From the NCBI RefSeq assembly GCF_016793595.1, contig NZ_JAEULY010000019.1, forward strand, positions 1 through 64,000: a DNA stretch of 64,000 nt. Reading direction: 5' to 3'. Positions 25,530-33,890 of this stretch are shown one piece after another (positions within the stretch are counted from its first letter, which is position 1; each line of letters starts with the position of its first letter). Below the pieces are notes generated by a model that worked only from the letters and a program-made list of their open reading frames with translations, did not search any database and had not been told where the DNA came from. This DNA is from Phreatobacter sp. (GTDB taxonomy: Bacteria > Pseudomonadota > Alphaproteobacteria > Rhizobiales > Phreatobacteraceae). Position numbers and translations under genes: made by a program.

Positions 25530-26585
25530 TCAGGCGACCGAGGCCACCTGTCCCTGAACCGGGTTGTCGACATCGGCCGGAAGCGCGTGATGCGGTGCAT
25601 CACCGCTATCCGTGACGAGATGGCAGGCGACGCTGCGCCCGCCGGCGACCTGGCGCAATTGCGGCTCCTCGCGACGGCACCGGTCCTCAGCGAACGGGCA
25701 GCGGCCAGCGAACCGGCAGCCGCGCGGCAGCATGATCGGGCTCGGCGGGTCGCCCTGAAGCCTCACCCGCTGCCTGCGCTCGCTGCTTGCCCCCGGCACC
25801 GCCGACAGCAGCGCCCATGTGTAGGGGTGCAGCGGCTGCGCGAAGAGGCTGTTGCGGTCGGTCAGCTCGACGATACGGCCGAGATACATGACCGCGATCT
25901 GGTCGCAGAGATACTGGACCACGCGCAGATCGTGGGAAATGAAGAGGTAGGAGAGGCCGAAGTCCCGCTGCAGTTCGACCAGCAGGTTCAGGGTCTGGGC
26001 CTGGATCGCCACGTCGAGCGCCGATACCGGCTCGTCGCAGACGATGAGGTCGGGGCGGCTCGCGAGCGCGCGCGCGATCCCGACGCGCTGGCGCTGGCCC
26101 CCCGAGAACTGATGCGGGAACAGGGCAAGCTGTTCGGGCCGAAGCCCGACCCGCCGGAACAGTTCGGTGACGCGATCGGCGCGCTCCGCCGGTGCCCCGA
26201 CATCCATGAGGTCCAGCGGCTCACGCACGATGTCGCCGACCCGGGTCCGCGGATTGAGCGACGAATAGGGATCCTGGAAGATCATCTGGAACCGACGACG
26301 CGCGCGACGCAGCGGCTCGCCGCTCAGCGTGGTCAGGTCGGTGCCGTCGAGCTCGATCGATCCGCTCGTGGCGGTGATCAGCTGCATCACCGCGAGAGCG
26401 GTGGTCGTCTTGCCGGAGCCGCTTTCGCCGACGATGCCGAAGGTCGTGCGGCGCGGCAGCGCGAAGCTCACGCCATCGACGGCGTGAACGGTCCGCTGCG
26501 GCGCGAACGGATGCGGCCGTGGCAGCGGAAAATGGACCTTGAGGTCGGAGACGCGAAGAAGCGGGGGATCGGCAATCTGGCTCAT
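25530..26585 (-). CDS. ABC importer ATPase, OppF/DppF type
   Basis: A 351-residue ATPase. Motifs: Walker A GESGSGKTT, Q-loop FQDPYSSLNPR (the Opp-type signature), signature FSGGQRQRVGIARAL, Walker B LIVCDEPVSALDV and SHDL. The C-terminal oligopeptide-binding-transporter domain includes HPYTWALLSAVP and a four-cysteine segment (GCRFAGRCPFAEDRC) that binds an Fe-S cluster in some Dpp/Opp proteins. Its ATG overlaps the stop of the DppD-like gene (ATGA). It is the last gene of a leftward permease-permease-ATPase-ATPase operon. Confidence 0.9.
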   Translation of the reverse strand: MSQIADPPLLRVSDLKVHFPLPRPHPFAPQRTVHAVDGVSFALPRRTTFGIVGESGSGKTTTALAVMQLITATSGSIELDGTDLTTLSGEPLRRARRRFQMIFQDPYSSLNPRTRVGDIVREPLDLMDVGAPAERADRVTELFRRVGLRPEQLALFPHQFSGGQRQRVGIARALASRPDLIVCDEPVSALDVAIQAQTLNLLVELQRDFGLSYLFISHDLRVVQYLCDQIAVMYLGRIVELTDRNSLFAQPLHPYTWALLSAVPGASSERRQRVRLQGDPPSPIMLPRGCRFAGRCPFAEDRCRREEPQLRQVAGGRSVACHLVTDSGDAPHHALPADVDNPVQGQVASVA

Positions 26586-27574
26586 GGGACCAACATGTCG
26601 TCGAGGAGCCAGCAGGCGGCGGCATGATCGGGAGCGACGGCGCTTGCCTGCGGAATGGCCTGGCGGCACCGCAGCATGGCATGCGCGCAACGCGGCGCGA
26701 AGGAACAGCCCGGCGGCAGGCGATTCAGCGGCGGCACGATGCCCGGGATCTCCTCGAGGCGCTGGCGTTCCGTCCCGGTGGTGAAATGCGGGATGCAGGC
26801 GATCAGCGCCTTCGTGTAGGGATGCTGGGGCCGTGCCAGCACGGCGTCTGCCCGCCCCTCCTCGATCTTGCGGCCGGCATACATGACGACGACGCGATCC
26901 GCCGTATCGGTGACGACGCCCATGTCGTGCGTGATCAGCAGGATCGCCGTTCCGAACCGCTGCTGGATGTCCTTGAGGAGGTCGAGGATCTGGGCCTGCA
27001 CCGTGACATCGAGCGCGGTGGTCGGCTCGTCGGCAATCAGCAGCTTCGGCCGGCAGGCGAGCGCCATTGCGATCATCGCTCGCTGACGCATGCCACCCGA
27101 CAGCTGGTGCGGATAGTCGTGGACGCGCTGCTCCGGCGCGGGGATGCTGACAGCCTGAAGCAGTTCCACCGCCCGATCGAGCGCGGCCTTGCGATTGAGG
27201 TCCTCGTGGAGACGCAGCGTCTCGGCGATCTGGTTCCCGATCGTGAAGACCGGGTTCAGCGCCGTCATCGGCTCCTGGAATATCATCGAGATATCCTTGC
27301 CGCGCATGCGCAGGAGCCGCTGGGGCGTGGCCCCGACGAGTTCCTCGCCTTCCAGCCTGATGCTGCCGCTGCGGATCATGCCGTTCGGCTGCGGTACAAG
27401 CCCCATGAGGGCGAGCCCGGTCATGCTCTTGCCGCTGCCGGATTCGCCGACGAGACACACCGTCTCGCCCGCCGCGATGTCGAACGAGACGTCGCGGAGA
27501 ACGCGCGTCTCGGCCGAGCGCGACTTGAAGACGACGTTCAGGTCCTCGACGCGCAGGAGAGGTTGGGGGGTCAT
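26582..27574 (-). CDS. ABC importer ATPase, OppD/DppD type
   Basis: A 330-residue ATPase with Walker A GESGSGKSM, Q-loop FQEPMTALNPVFT, signature LSGGMRQRAMIAMAL, Walker B LLIADEPTTALDV and THDM. The C-terminal extension has HPYTKALIACIP and GCSFAPRCAHAMLRC, again of Opp/Dpp type. It pairs with the OppF-like subunit. The start overlaps the permease stop codon and its own stop overlaps the next start, showing strict translational coupling. Upstream in-frame codons from 27679 were rejected because they lie inside the permease gene. Confidence 0.9.
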   Translation of the reverse strand: MTPQPLLRVEDLNVVFKSRSAETRVLRDVSFDIAAGETVCLVGESGSGKSMTGLALMGLVPQPNGMIRSGSIRLEGEELVGATPQRLLRMRGKDISMIFQEPMTALNPVFTIGNQIAETLRLHEDLNRKAALDRAVELLQAVSIPAPEQRVHDYPHQLSGGMRQRAMIAMALACRPKLLIADEPTTALDVTVQAQILDLLKDIQQRFGTAILLITHDMGVVTDTADRVVVMYAGRKIEEGRADAVLARPQHPYTKALIACIPHFTTGTERQRLEEIPGIVPPLNRLPPGCSFAPRCAHAMLRCRQAIPQASAVAPDHAAACWLLDDMLVP

Positions 27575-28473
27575 CGCTCTCGGAGCCTCGGGTTGAAGGC
27601 CTCGTTCAGTCCATCGCCGATCAGGCTGATGCTGAGCACCGTCAGGAAGATGGCGACCCCGGGGATGGTCGCCGCCCACCAGGCGTCGAGCATGTAGGGA
27701 CGGTTGCCGCCCATCATCCGGCCCCAGCTCATCAGATTGGGGTCGCCGAGTCCGAGGAAGCTCAGGCCGCTCTCGAAGAGGATCGCGACGCCAGTCGTCA
27801 GCGTTGCCGAGACGATCAGGGGTGGCAGCGCGTTTGGCAGCACCACGCGCCAGATCAGCCGGCGGTTGCGGGCACCGATCGAGCGTGCCGCCTTGACATA
27901 TTCAAGCCCCTTGATGCGCAGGAACTCCGCCCGCGTCAGCCGCGCGGAACTGGTCCAGCTGACGATGCCGATCGAGACGGCGACGCTCCAGAGCGTCGGC
28001 GAGAAGATCGTCACGATCGCCATGGCGAGCAGGAGCGGTGGCATGACCTGAAACACCTCGGTCAGGCGCATCAGCACCCGATCCACCAAACCGCCGTAGA
28101 AACCGGCGAGCGCCCCGACCGTGACCCCTATCGTCATCGTCAGCGCCGCGGCGATCAGCCCGACCGCGAGGCTGACCCTGCCCCCATTGACGATGCCGGC
28201 GGTAATGTCGCGCCCGAGATAGTCCGTGCCGAGCAGCGCGCCTTCCTCGCCGGGCGGCGAGAGGGGGGCCGATACGATGTCGAACGGGTCGACCGGGTAG
28301 AGCTTGGGGCCGATCAGCGTCATCAGCAGGAAGGTCGCCAGAATGATCAGCCCCGCCACGGCCGACGCATTGCGCCGGAACATGCGCCAGGCATCGCGGG
28401 CAGGACTGGCCGCCGGCGCGGGCGTATCCACGACCTTGTCGGCGTCGCTGAGGTCTGGCGCGATGAGACTCAT
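27571..28473 (-). CDS. ABC importer permease, OppC/DppC type
   Basis: A 300-residue inner-membrane permease with six helices. The N-terminal stretch (SPARDAWRMFRRNASAVAGLIIL) precedes helix 1; LGTDYLGRDI is the family's conserved GTD-GRD motif; the cytoplasmic EAA-type loop reads EYVKAARSIGARNRRLIWRVVLPN. It forms a heterodimer with the DppB-like permease. The ATG at 28473 overlaps the stop of the preceding permease gene by four bases. Confidence 0.9.
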   Translation of the reverse strand: MSLIAPDLSDADKVVDTPAPAASPARDAWRMFRRNASAVAGLIILATFLLMTLIGPKLYPVDPFDIVSAPLSPPGEEGALLGTDYLGRDITAGIVNGGRVSLAVGLIAAALTMTIGVTVGALAGFYGGLVDRVLMRLTEVFQVMPPLLLAMAIVTIFSPTLWSVAVSIGIVSWTSSARLTRAEFLRIKGLEYVKAARSIGARNRRLIWRVVLPNALPPLIVSATLTTGVAILFESGLSFLGLGDPNLMSWGRMMGGNRPYMLDAWWAATIPGVAIFLTVLSISLIGDGLNEAFNPRLRER

Positions 28474-29450
28474 GAATTGGCCCTGATGCGCGGATCGATG
28501 AGGCGATAGGCGAGATCGGTCAGCATGTTCACGACGATCACCACGACGGCCGAGAACAGCAGGATGCCGAGCAGGGTCGGTGAATCGCGACGCAGGATCG
28601 ACATGTAGGCAAGGCTGCCGAGGCCCGGCCAGGCGAACACGGCCTCGACCAGAACGGCACCGGCCAGCACGCTGGAGAACTGCAATCCGACAATGGTCAC
28701 GATGGGCAGGATGGCGTTGCGCAATGCGTGCTTGAAGACGACCAATCGCTCCGGAACGCCCTTGGCGCGCGCCGTGCGGATGTAGTCGGCGCCGAGAACC
28801 TCGAGCATGCTCGCACGCGCCATCCGGCTGTACTGAGCGATGTAGATGATCGAGAGCGTCGATGCCGGCAGAACCAGATGGTGCAGCACATCGAGCGTGC
28901 CGGCCCACCAGCCCGCGTCGAGGCGGGCAACGTCGCGCATTCCGCCGACAGGGAAGATGGGTATGGCCGAGGCAAAGAGCAGGATCAGCAGGATGCCGGT
29001 CCAGAAGACCGGAGCCGAGAACCCGACGAGCGACAGAACCGTGATGAGGTTGCTGACCCAACCATTGGGGCGGCGCGCGGCCATCACGCCGAGCAGGGTT
29101 CCGACAACGATCGCGATCAGAATGGCGGAAATCACCAGGAGCAGGGTCGCCGGCAGACGTTGCAGGATCAGCGAGAGCACCGGCGCGTTGAAGTAGAACG
29201 ACTGGCCGAGATCGCCGGAAAGCACGTGGCTCATATAGAGCCAGAGCTGATGGATGAAAGTCTTGTCGAGCCCGTATGCGGCGCGCAGCTGGGCCAGCAC
29301 TTCGGCGTTCGTGCCGCCCATCTCGCCGGCAATGACCTCGGCCGGATCGCCCGGCGCGAGATGGATCAGCGCGAAGTTCAGCACGATGACGATCAGGATC
29401 ATCACCGCTGCCTGGGCAGCACGTCCGAGAATGGAGAAGAGGACCTGCAT
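28470..29450 (-). CDS. ABC importer permease, OppB/DppB type
   Basis: A 326-residue permease with six helices, beginning MQVLFSILGRAAQAAVMILIV. It has the family blocks FALIHLAPGDPAEVI, YGLDKTFIHQLWLYMSHVL and GDLGQSFYF, and the EAA loop DYIRTARAKGVPERLVVFKHALRNA. It is the first large gene of the operon. A longer start at 29525 would add a non-membrane, Pro/Arg-rich segment foreign to the family. The ligand class is unresolved: DppBC-type permeases carry dipeptides, opines, glutathione or nickel chelates. Confidence 0.9.
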   Translation of the reverse strand: MQVLFSILGRAAQAAVMILIVIVLNFALIHLAPGDPAEVIAGEMGGTNAEVLAQLRAAYGLDKTFIHQLWLYMSHVLSGDLGQSFYFNAPVLSLILQRLPATLLLVISAILIAIVVGTLLGVMAARRPNGWVSNLITVLSLVGFSAPVFWTGILLILLFASAIPIFPVGGMRDVARLDAGWWAGTLDVLHHLVLPASTLSIIYIAQYSRMARASMLEVLGADYIRTARAKGVPERLVVFKHALRNAILPIVTIVGLQFSSVLAGAVLVEAVFAWPGLGSLAYMSILRRDSPTLLGILLFSAVVVIVVNMLTDLAYRLIDPRIRANS

Positions 29451-29478
29451 GGCGGGGGCTCCGGCGGCGGTCGGATCG

Positions 29479-29643
29479 TCAGGCGGGCGCCGTCGCCCGA
29501 TGGAGAACGCCCATCGAGCCGGCAAGGCGGATCTGCCCGCGCCGGGTTCGCGCGCCGGGCTCCGGGGTCATGGCGACGCGAAGACCGGCCGCACGATCGT
29601 CAGCCGACAGCAGCGCGCCTTCCTGTTCGGAAAGGTCGTCCAT
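29479..29643 (-). CDS. Possible small ORF at the head of the ABC operon (54 residues)
   Basis: Read leftward from ATG at 29643, with GAGGA seven bases upstream, to TGA at 29479-29481, 28 bases before the DppB-like gene. The product begins MDDLSEQEGALLSADDRAAG and is charged, with no signal peptide or membrane helix. Codon third positions are GC-rich like the neighbours. It could be a leader peptide, a small accessory protein, or a remnant of a regulator. No family recognised. Confidence 0.35.
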   Translation of the reverse strand: MDDLSEQEGALLSADDRAAGLRVAMTPEPGARTRRGQIRLAGSMGVLHRATAPA

Positions 29644-29668
29644 CAGTGCATCCTCTGGCCTGCGCTTT

Positions 29669-29745
29669 ATTTGTTCTGGATCGCAGTTCTTGCAGGCTAA
29701 GAGGGATTGGCTGGCCGGATTTAGAACCAGTTCAATCGAACAAAT
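29669..29745. promoter_or_regulatory. Inverted repeats upstream of the peptide-type ABC operon
   Basis: ATTTGTTC (29669-29676) recurs inverted as GAACAAAT (29738-29745), and GTTC-AATC-GAAC (29730-29741) is itself a palindrome overlapping the second copy. This is the most AT-rich stretch in the area and lies just before the leftward operon, so it probably holds its promoter and a regulator site. The cognate regulator is not encoded next to it. Confidence 0.4.
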
Positions 29746-30047
29746 GGAGCCAGCCTGACCAGCAGCTTTCGCCGGTCGGGCGAATGGGATCGCGGCGTGA
29801 CGGGCGCCACCGGAATCGGGACGCCGTCAGCGGGTTGCACCATGATCCCATGGCCGTGGCGATGTGCAGGGCCGCTGGCGTTGGCGGCCGGCCGCAATTG
29901 AGGATCGGCGGCAAGCCTGGGCCGCGATCAGGTCCGCCGCTGGATTTCGACGTCGTCGTGCGAGCCCTTGCCGAGACGCACGGCCAGACCTCGGTCTGGG
30001 GGCCAGCGAAGACCGCTCGGCGCGGCGGCATTCGCGGCGGCCCCGTA
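29746..30047. other. Gap without a supportable gene
   Basis: About 300 bases between the peptide-type ABC promoter area and the end of the coxG-like gene. Open frames here are short and have no recognisable family, start context or signal. It may be eroded former coding sequence. I see no clear terminator for the leftward cox/liv operon that ends at 30048. Confidence 0.4.
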
Positions 30048-30497
30048 TCAGACCTTGACCTCGCTCAGCGCCTTGGCGAAAGCCTGGAAGAACTGATCGG
30101 CCAGTTTGCGTGAGGTAGCGACGATCAGGCGGCTGCCGAGCGCTGCGAGCTTGCCGCCGATCTCGGCCTTGGCCTCGTAGGTCAGGATCGTGTCGCCGCC
30201 GTCCTCGGCGAGGCGCACCTGCGAGTTGCCCTTGGCGAAGCCGGCAATGCCGCCATTGCCCTGGCCGACGATCCGGCAACTGGCCGGCGCGTCGATGTCG
30301 GTGAGTTCAACGGTTCCGGAGAAGGTCGCCGAGACCGGCCCTACCTTGAGCTGCACCTTGGCCGCGAAACTCGTCGGCGAGGTCTGCTCGACCTCCTTGC
30401 AGCCGGGAATGCAACGCTTCAGCGTCTCGACGTCGAACAGCGCGCGCCAGACGAGATCGCGCGGCGCCGCGATGCGGTGCTCGCCAACAATATCCAT
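30048..30497 (-). CDS. CoxG-like SRPBCC protein (CO dehydrogenase subunit G family)
   Basis: A 149-residue protein of the START/SRPBCC fold. It begins MDIVGEHRIAAPRDLVWRAL and carries CIPGCKEVE, VGPVSATFSGTVEL and GIAGFAKGNSQVRL, the typical CoxG blocks. In carboxydotrophs CoxG helps to recruit CoxDE to the membrane for maturation of the molybdenum site; in other operons relatives accompany hydroxylases of organic compounds. It is the last gene of the leftward operon, 18 bases after livF. No coxD/coxE genes are in the window, so its maturation partners, if needed, lie elsewhere. Confidence 0.8.
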   Translation of the reverse strand: MDIVGEHRIAAPRDLVWRALFDVETLKRCIPGCKEVEQTSPTSFAAKVQLKVGPVSATFSGTVELTDIDAPASCRIVGQGNGGIAGFAKGNSQVRLAEDGGDTILTYEAKAEIGGKLAALGSRLIVATSRKLADQFFQAFAKALSEVKV

Positions 30498-30515
30498 GAT
30501 CCTCTCCCGTGAAAC

Positions 30516-31226
30516 TCAGACGGCGCAGTAGCGCTCCTGAATGCCCTTGTCGGCGAGCAGGGCCGCGGCGCTGCTCTCGTGGACGACTTCCCCCTGATCG
30601 ATGATCACCGCCCGGTCGGCGAGCTTCAGCGCCCATTCGACATTCTGCTCGACGAGCAGGAGCGTGACGCCGGAATCGCGAAGGCGGCGGAACAGCACGC
30701 CCATCTCCTCGACGAGCACCGGCATGATGCCCTCGGAAGGTTCGTCCAGCAGGATCATCTTGGGACGCGCGATCATGGCGCGGGCGATGGCCAGCATCTG
30801 CTGCTCGCCCCCGGACATGGTTGTGCCCTGTTGGTCGAGCCGCTCCTTCAGGCGCGGAAAGCTTTCGGCGATCTCGTCGATGGCCTGCTTCTCGTCGATG
30901 CCGGCCCGGCTCGCCACCAGGCCCAGCTGCAGGTTCTCCCGAACGGTGAGCCCGGGAACGATGCGGCGCTCCTCGGGCACGTAGGCGAGGCCGAGGCCGA
31001 AGCGCGCATGAGCCGGCAGCGGCAAAAGGCTGGCGCCGTCGAAACGCACCTCGCCAGCCGCGCGCGGCATCAGGCCCATGACGGAGCGAATGGTCGTCGT
31101 CTTGCCGGCGCCGTTGCGGCCGACCAGCGCGACGATCTCGCCCTTGTCCACGCGCAGCGACACGCCGTGCAGTACGTGGCTGGCGCCATACCAGGCGTTG
31201 AGGCCCTTGATCTCAAGCATAGCCAT
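30516..31226 (-). CDS. livF: Branched-chain-amino-acid-type ABC ATPase, LivF
   Basis: A 236-residue ATPase of the HAAT family. Motifs: Walker A GRNGAGKTT, YVPEERRIVPGLTVRENL (a LivF hallmark), signature MSGGEQQMLAIARAM, Walker B MILLDEPSEG and LLVEQNVEWAL. It overlaps the livG gene by 14 bases. LivF/LivG power uptake of branched amino acids, amides, urea or aromatic acids depending on the binding protein; the linked molybdenum hydroxylase suggests an organic growth substrate rather than an amino acid. Confidence 0.9.
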   Translation of the reverse strand: MAMLEIKGLNAWYGASHVLHGVSLRVDKGEIVALVGRNGAGKTTTIRSVMGLMPRAAGEVRFDGASLLPLPAHARFGLGLAYVPEERRIVPGLTVRENLQLGLVASRAGIDEKQAIDEIAESFPRLKERLDQQGTTMSGGEQQMLAIARAMIARPKMILLDEPSEGIMPVLVEEMGVLFRRLRDSGVTLLLVEQNVEWALKLADRAVIIDQGEVVHESSAAALLADKGIQERYCAV

Positions 31227-31968
31227 CGTTCTGTCCGAGATAGACGCGGCGGACTTCGGAATCCGCCTGGATGTGCTGCGGCGGTCCGTCGGCGATCAGA
31301 CGGCCGTGGTGCAGCACGAGGATGCGGTCTGAAAGGCCGAGGATCATCTTCATCTTGTGCTCGACGAGCAGGATGGTCCGGTCGGCTGCCAGTTTCTCGA
31401 TCAGCGCCACCATGTCCTTCGTCTCCTCCGGCCCCATGCCGGCGGTCGGCTCGTCGAGGAGCAGGAGTTCAGGATCGGCCACCAGCGCGATGGCGATTTC
31501 CAGCGCCCTCTGCTGGCCGTGGGCGAGGAACTTGGCGGTGGCGCCGCGCTGCTGCGACAGCCCGACGGCGGCGAGCGCCGCATCGGCCTTAGCGTCGAGC
31601 TCGGGCAGCCGGCTTCGATCGGTCCAGATGTCGTAACGCGCCCGGAAGGCCTGCGCCGCCACGCGCACGTTCTCGTGGACGCTGAGATCCGGGAAGATAT
31701 TGGTGATCTGGTAGGATCGGGCGATGCCAAGATGGACGAAGCGGTGCTGTGGCGTTCCCGTCAGGTCCTGTCCCTTGAACCGGATCGAGCCGGTCGAGGG
31801 CGGCAGCACGCCGGACAGGACGTTGAAGAAGGTGCTCTTGCCGGCGCCGTTCGGGCCGATAATGGCCGTCACCTTGTTCGGCTCGAACGACGCGGTGACG
31901 CCTTCGAGCGCGACGAAGCCGCCGAAGCGCCGGCCGACATTCTCGACCGCGAGAAGGGAAGTGGTCAT
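31213..31968 (-). CDS. livG: Branched-chain-amino-acid-type ABC ATPase, LivG
   Basis: A 251-residue ATPase with Walker A GPNGAGKST, RSYQITNIFPDLSVHENV (LivG-type), a signature of the LAHGQQRALEIAIAL form normal for this subfamily, Walker B LLLLDEPTAGM and LLVEHKM. The start overlaps the livM stop by four bases (ATGA). It works as a heterodimer with LivF on the LivHM permease. An insert of about eight residues around RARYDIWTDRSRLPELD is a modest lineage feature. Confidence 0.9.
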   Translation of the reverse strand: MTTSLLAVENVGRRFGGFVALEGVTASFEPNKVTAIIGPNGAGKSTFFNVLSGVLPPSTGSIRFKGQDLTGTPQHRFVHLGIARSYQITNIFPDLSVHENVRVAAQAFRARYDIWTDRSRLPELDAKADAALAAVGLSQQRGATAKFLAHGQQRALEIAIALVADPELLLLDEPTAGMGPEETKDMVALIEKLAADRTILLVEHKMKMILGLSDRILVLHHGRLIADGPPQHIQADSEVRRVYLGQNDGYA

Positions 31969-32963
31969 CGGCCGGCCCTCCAGGCGAGCGCCGTGCCCCA
32001 GATGCCCTTGGGCAGAAACAGCACGAACAGGATGAACACCGAGCCGACGACGATCTGCCAGTGCGAGGTCCACAGCGAGATCACGTCCTCCATCAGGAGG
32101 AAGGCCAGCGCGCCGACGAAGGGACCGAAAAACGAGCCCGCGCCGCCGAGCAGCGTCATCATCACGATCATGCCGGAGGTGTGGTAGTGCAGCGTGTCGA
32201 GCGGCACGATGGCGAGGTGCAGCGCCGACATCGTCCCGGCCAGCGCGCAGATCAGCCCCGACAGCGTGAAGGACAGGAGCTTGGTGCGCTCCACGTCGTA
32301 GCCGCAGGCGCGCGCCCGCGTCTCGTTCTCGCGGATCGCCTCGATCGCCGCGCCGAAGGGCGAATTGAGGATGCGCGAGACCAGCCACAGCGCCACCGCC
32401 GCGAAGATCATCAGCACGTAATACTTGGCGACCGGGTTGAGGAAATCGACGGTCACGCCGAACAGCGAGATTTTCGCGACCGTGAAGCCACGCAGGCCGT
32501 TCTCGCCGCCGGTCCAGGACGAGGCCTGAAGCGCGGCGTAGTAGACGAGCTGCGACAGCGCGAGCGTCACCATCGAGAAGTAGATGCCGCGCGTGCGGAT
32601 CGACAACAGGCCGATCACCACGGCGAGCGCTCCGCCGATGGCGACGCCCAGCGCCATGGCCACGAACCAGGGCAGCCCGAACTGGCCGATGGCGATGCCG
32701 GTGGCATAGGCGCCGGCGCCGAAGAAGGCTGCATGACCGAAGGACAGGAGCCCCGTATAGCCGAACAGCAGGTTGTAGCCGACGGCGAGTAGCCCATAGA
32801 TCAGAACGTTCACCGCCAGCGCCTTGGACGGCAGAAGCCAGGGCAGCAGGCACAGCGCGAGGATGGTCAGCGGCACGCGCCAGGCGGTCAGCGTCGCGAC
32901 CAGACCTGCGGGGCGGGCGGCCGCCGCTGCCATGGCGGGAAGCGGGGAGGACGGCGAGGTCAT
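31965..32963 (-). CDS. livM: Branched-chain-amino-acid-type ABC permease, LivM
   Basis: A 332-residue inner-membrane protein with about nine helices. Conserved stretches are YNLLFGYTGLLSFGHAAFFGAGAY, the IRTRGIYFSMVTLALSQ block, and RAIRENETRARACGYD-like coupling loop (here EAIRENETRARACGYDV). The ATG at 32963 has GGGGAG seven bases upstream; a start nine codons earlier would overlap livH. It pairs with LivH. Confidence 0.9.
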   Translation of the reverse strand: MTSPSSPLPAMAAAAARPAGLVATLTAWRVPLTILALCLLPWLLPSKALAVNVLIYGLLAVGYNLLFGYTGLLSFGHAAFFGAGAYATGIAIGQFGLPWFVAMALGVAIGGALAVVIGLLSIRTRGIYFSMVTLALSQLVYYAALQASSWTGGENGLRGFTVAKISLFGVTVDFLNPVAKYYVLMIFAAVALWLVSRILNSPFGAAIEAIRENETRARACGYDVERTKLLSFTLSGLICALAGTMSALHLAIVPLDTLHYHTSGMIVMMTLLGGAGSFFGPFVGALAFLLMEDVISLWTSHWQIVVGSVFILFVLFLPKGIWGTALAWRAGR

Positions 32964-32976
32964 CGATGCTCTCCCC

Positions 32977-33852
32977 TCAGTGGCCGGCAACGGCGCGGCC
33001 GAACAGGCCCTGCGGCCGGACCAGCAGCACCAGCGCCATCAGCGCGAACATGACGATGGTCGCCATCTCGGGCGCGAACAGCGCCGTCATGCTGACCGCG
33101 ACGCCGACGAGCAGGCCTGCGACGACCGCGCCGATCAGCGAGCCCATGCCGCCGATGACCGTGACGACGAAGGCCTCCGCCAGCACCAGCGCGCCCATTT
33201 CCGGATTGACGCTCCGCATCGGCGCGGCGAGCACGCCGCCGAGCGCGGTGAGCCCGATGCCGAGCCCGAAGACCATGAGCCAGACCTTGCCGATATCGAC
33301 GCCCAGCACCCGCATGATCAGCGGATCGCGCGCGCCGGCGCGCACGATGAGGCCGTACTTCGTTTTCTCCAGAAACAGCCAGAGCAGGACGAGCACGGCG
33401 GCCACGACGCCGACCACGAACAGCCGGTAGACCGGGAAGAAGCCGATGCCGAGATCGGCGACACCCGACAGCAAAGCCGGCGTCTCGAACGGAATGCCGT
33501 CGCTGCCGAACACGATGCGCACCGCCTCGACCAGCACATAGCCGAGGCCGAAGGTCAGCAGCAGCGGATCGTCCACCGAGCGCTTGTAGAGCGGCCGGAT
33601 CAGCAGGAACTCGATCGCCATGCCGAAGGCGCCGATGGCGAGCGGCGCGACGAGCAGCCCCCACCAGAAACTGCCCGTCAGCGAGGCGACCCACAGGCCG
33701 GCATAGGCGCCGACCATGAACAGCGCGCCATGGGCGAAGTTCACCACGCCCAGCATGCCGAAAATGATCGACAGGCCGAGCGCGACCATGATGAGGATCG
33801 CGCCGAGCGCGACCCCCGAGAACAACTGCATGGCGATGAGTTCGGCGTCCAT
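32977..33852 (-). CDS. livH: Branched-chain-amino-acid-type ABC permease, LivH
   Basis: A 291-residue permease with about eight helices. LivH signatures include SGVALGAILIMVALGLSIIFGMLGVVNFAHG at the N-terminus (conserved N-FAHG), RAGARDPLIMRVLGVDIGKV in the coupling loop, and VIGGMGSLIGAVVAGLLVG. It begins 38 bases after the binding-protein gene and ends 13 bases before livM. The upstream in-frame start at 34044 lies inside the binding-protein gene and was rejected. Confidence 0.9.
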   Translation of the reverse strand: MDAELIAMQLFSGVALGAILIMVALGLSIIFGMLGVVNFAHGALFMVGAYAGLWVASLTGSFWWGLLVAPLAIGAFGMAIEFLLIRPLYKRSVDDPLLLTFGLGYVLVEAVRIVFGSDGIPFETPALLSGVADLGIGFFPVYRLFVVGVVAAVLVLLWLFLEKTKYGLIVRAGARDPLIMRVLGVDIGKVWLMVFGLGIGLTALGGVLAAPMRSVNPEMGALVLAEAFVVTVIGGMGSLIGAVVAGLLVGVAVSMTALFAPEMATIVMFALMALVLLVRPQGLFGRAVAGH

Positions 33853-33890
33853 GGCGGGCCCTGGGCTCCTTGCGGCGGGGGATCTGTGCG

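Noticed and set aside
29827-30279. 150-residue minus-strand ORF in the gap and over the coxG-like gene
   Set aside because: It is an out-of-frame Arg-rich shadow of the coxG-like gene with no family features.
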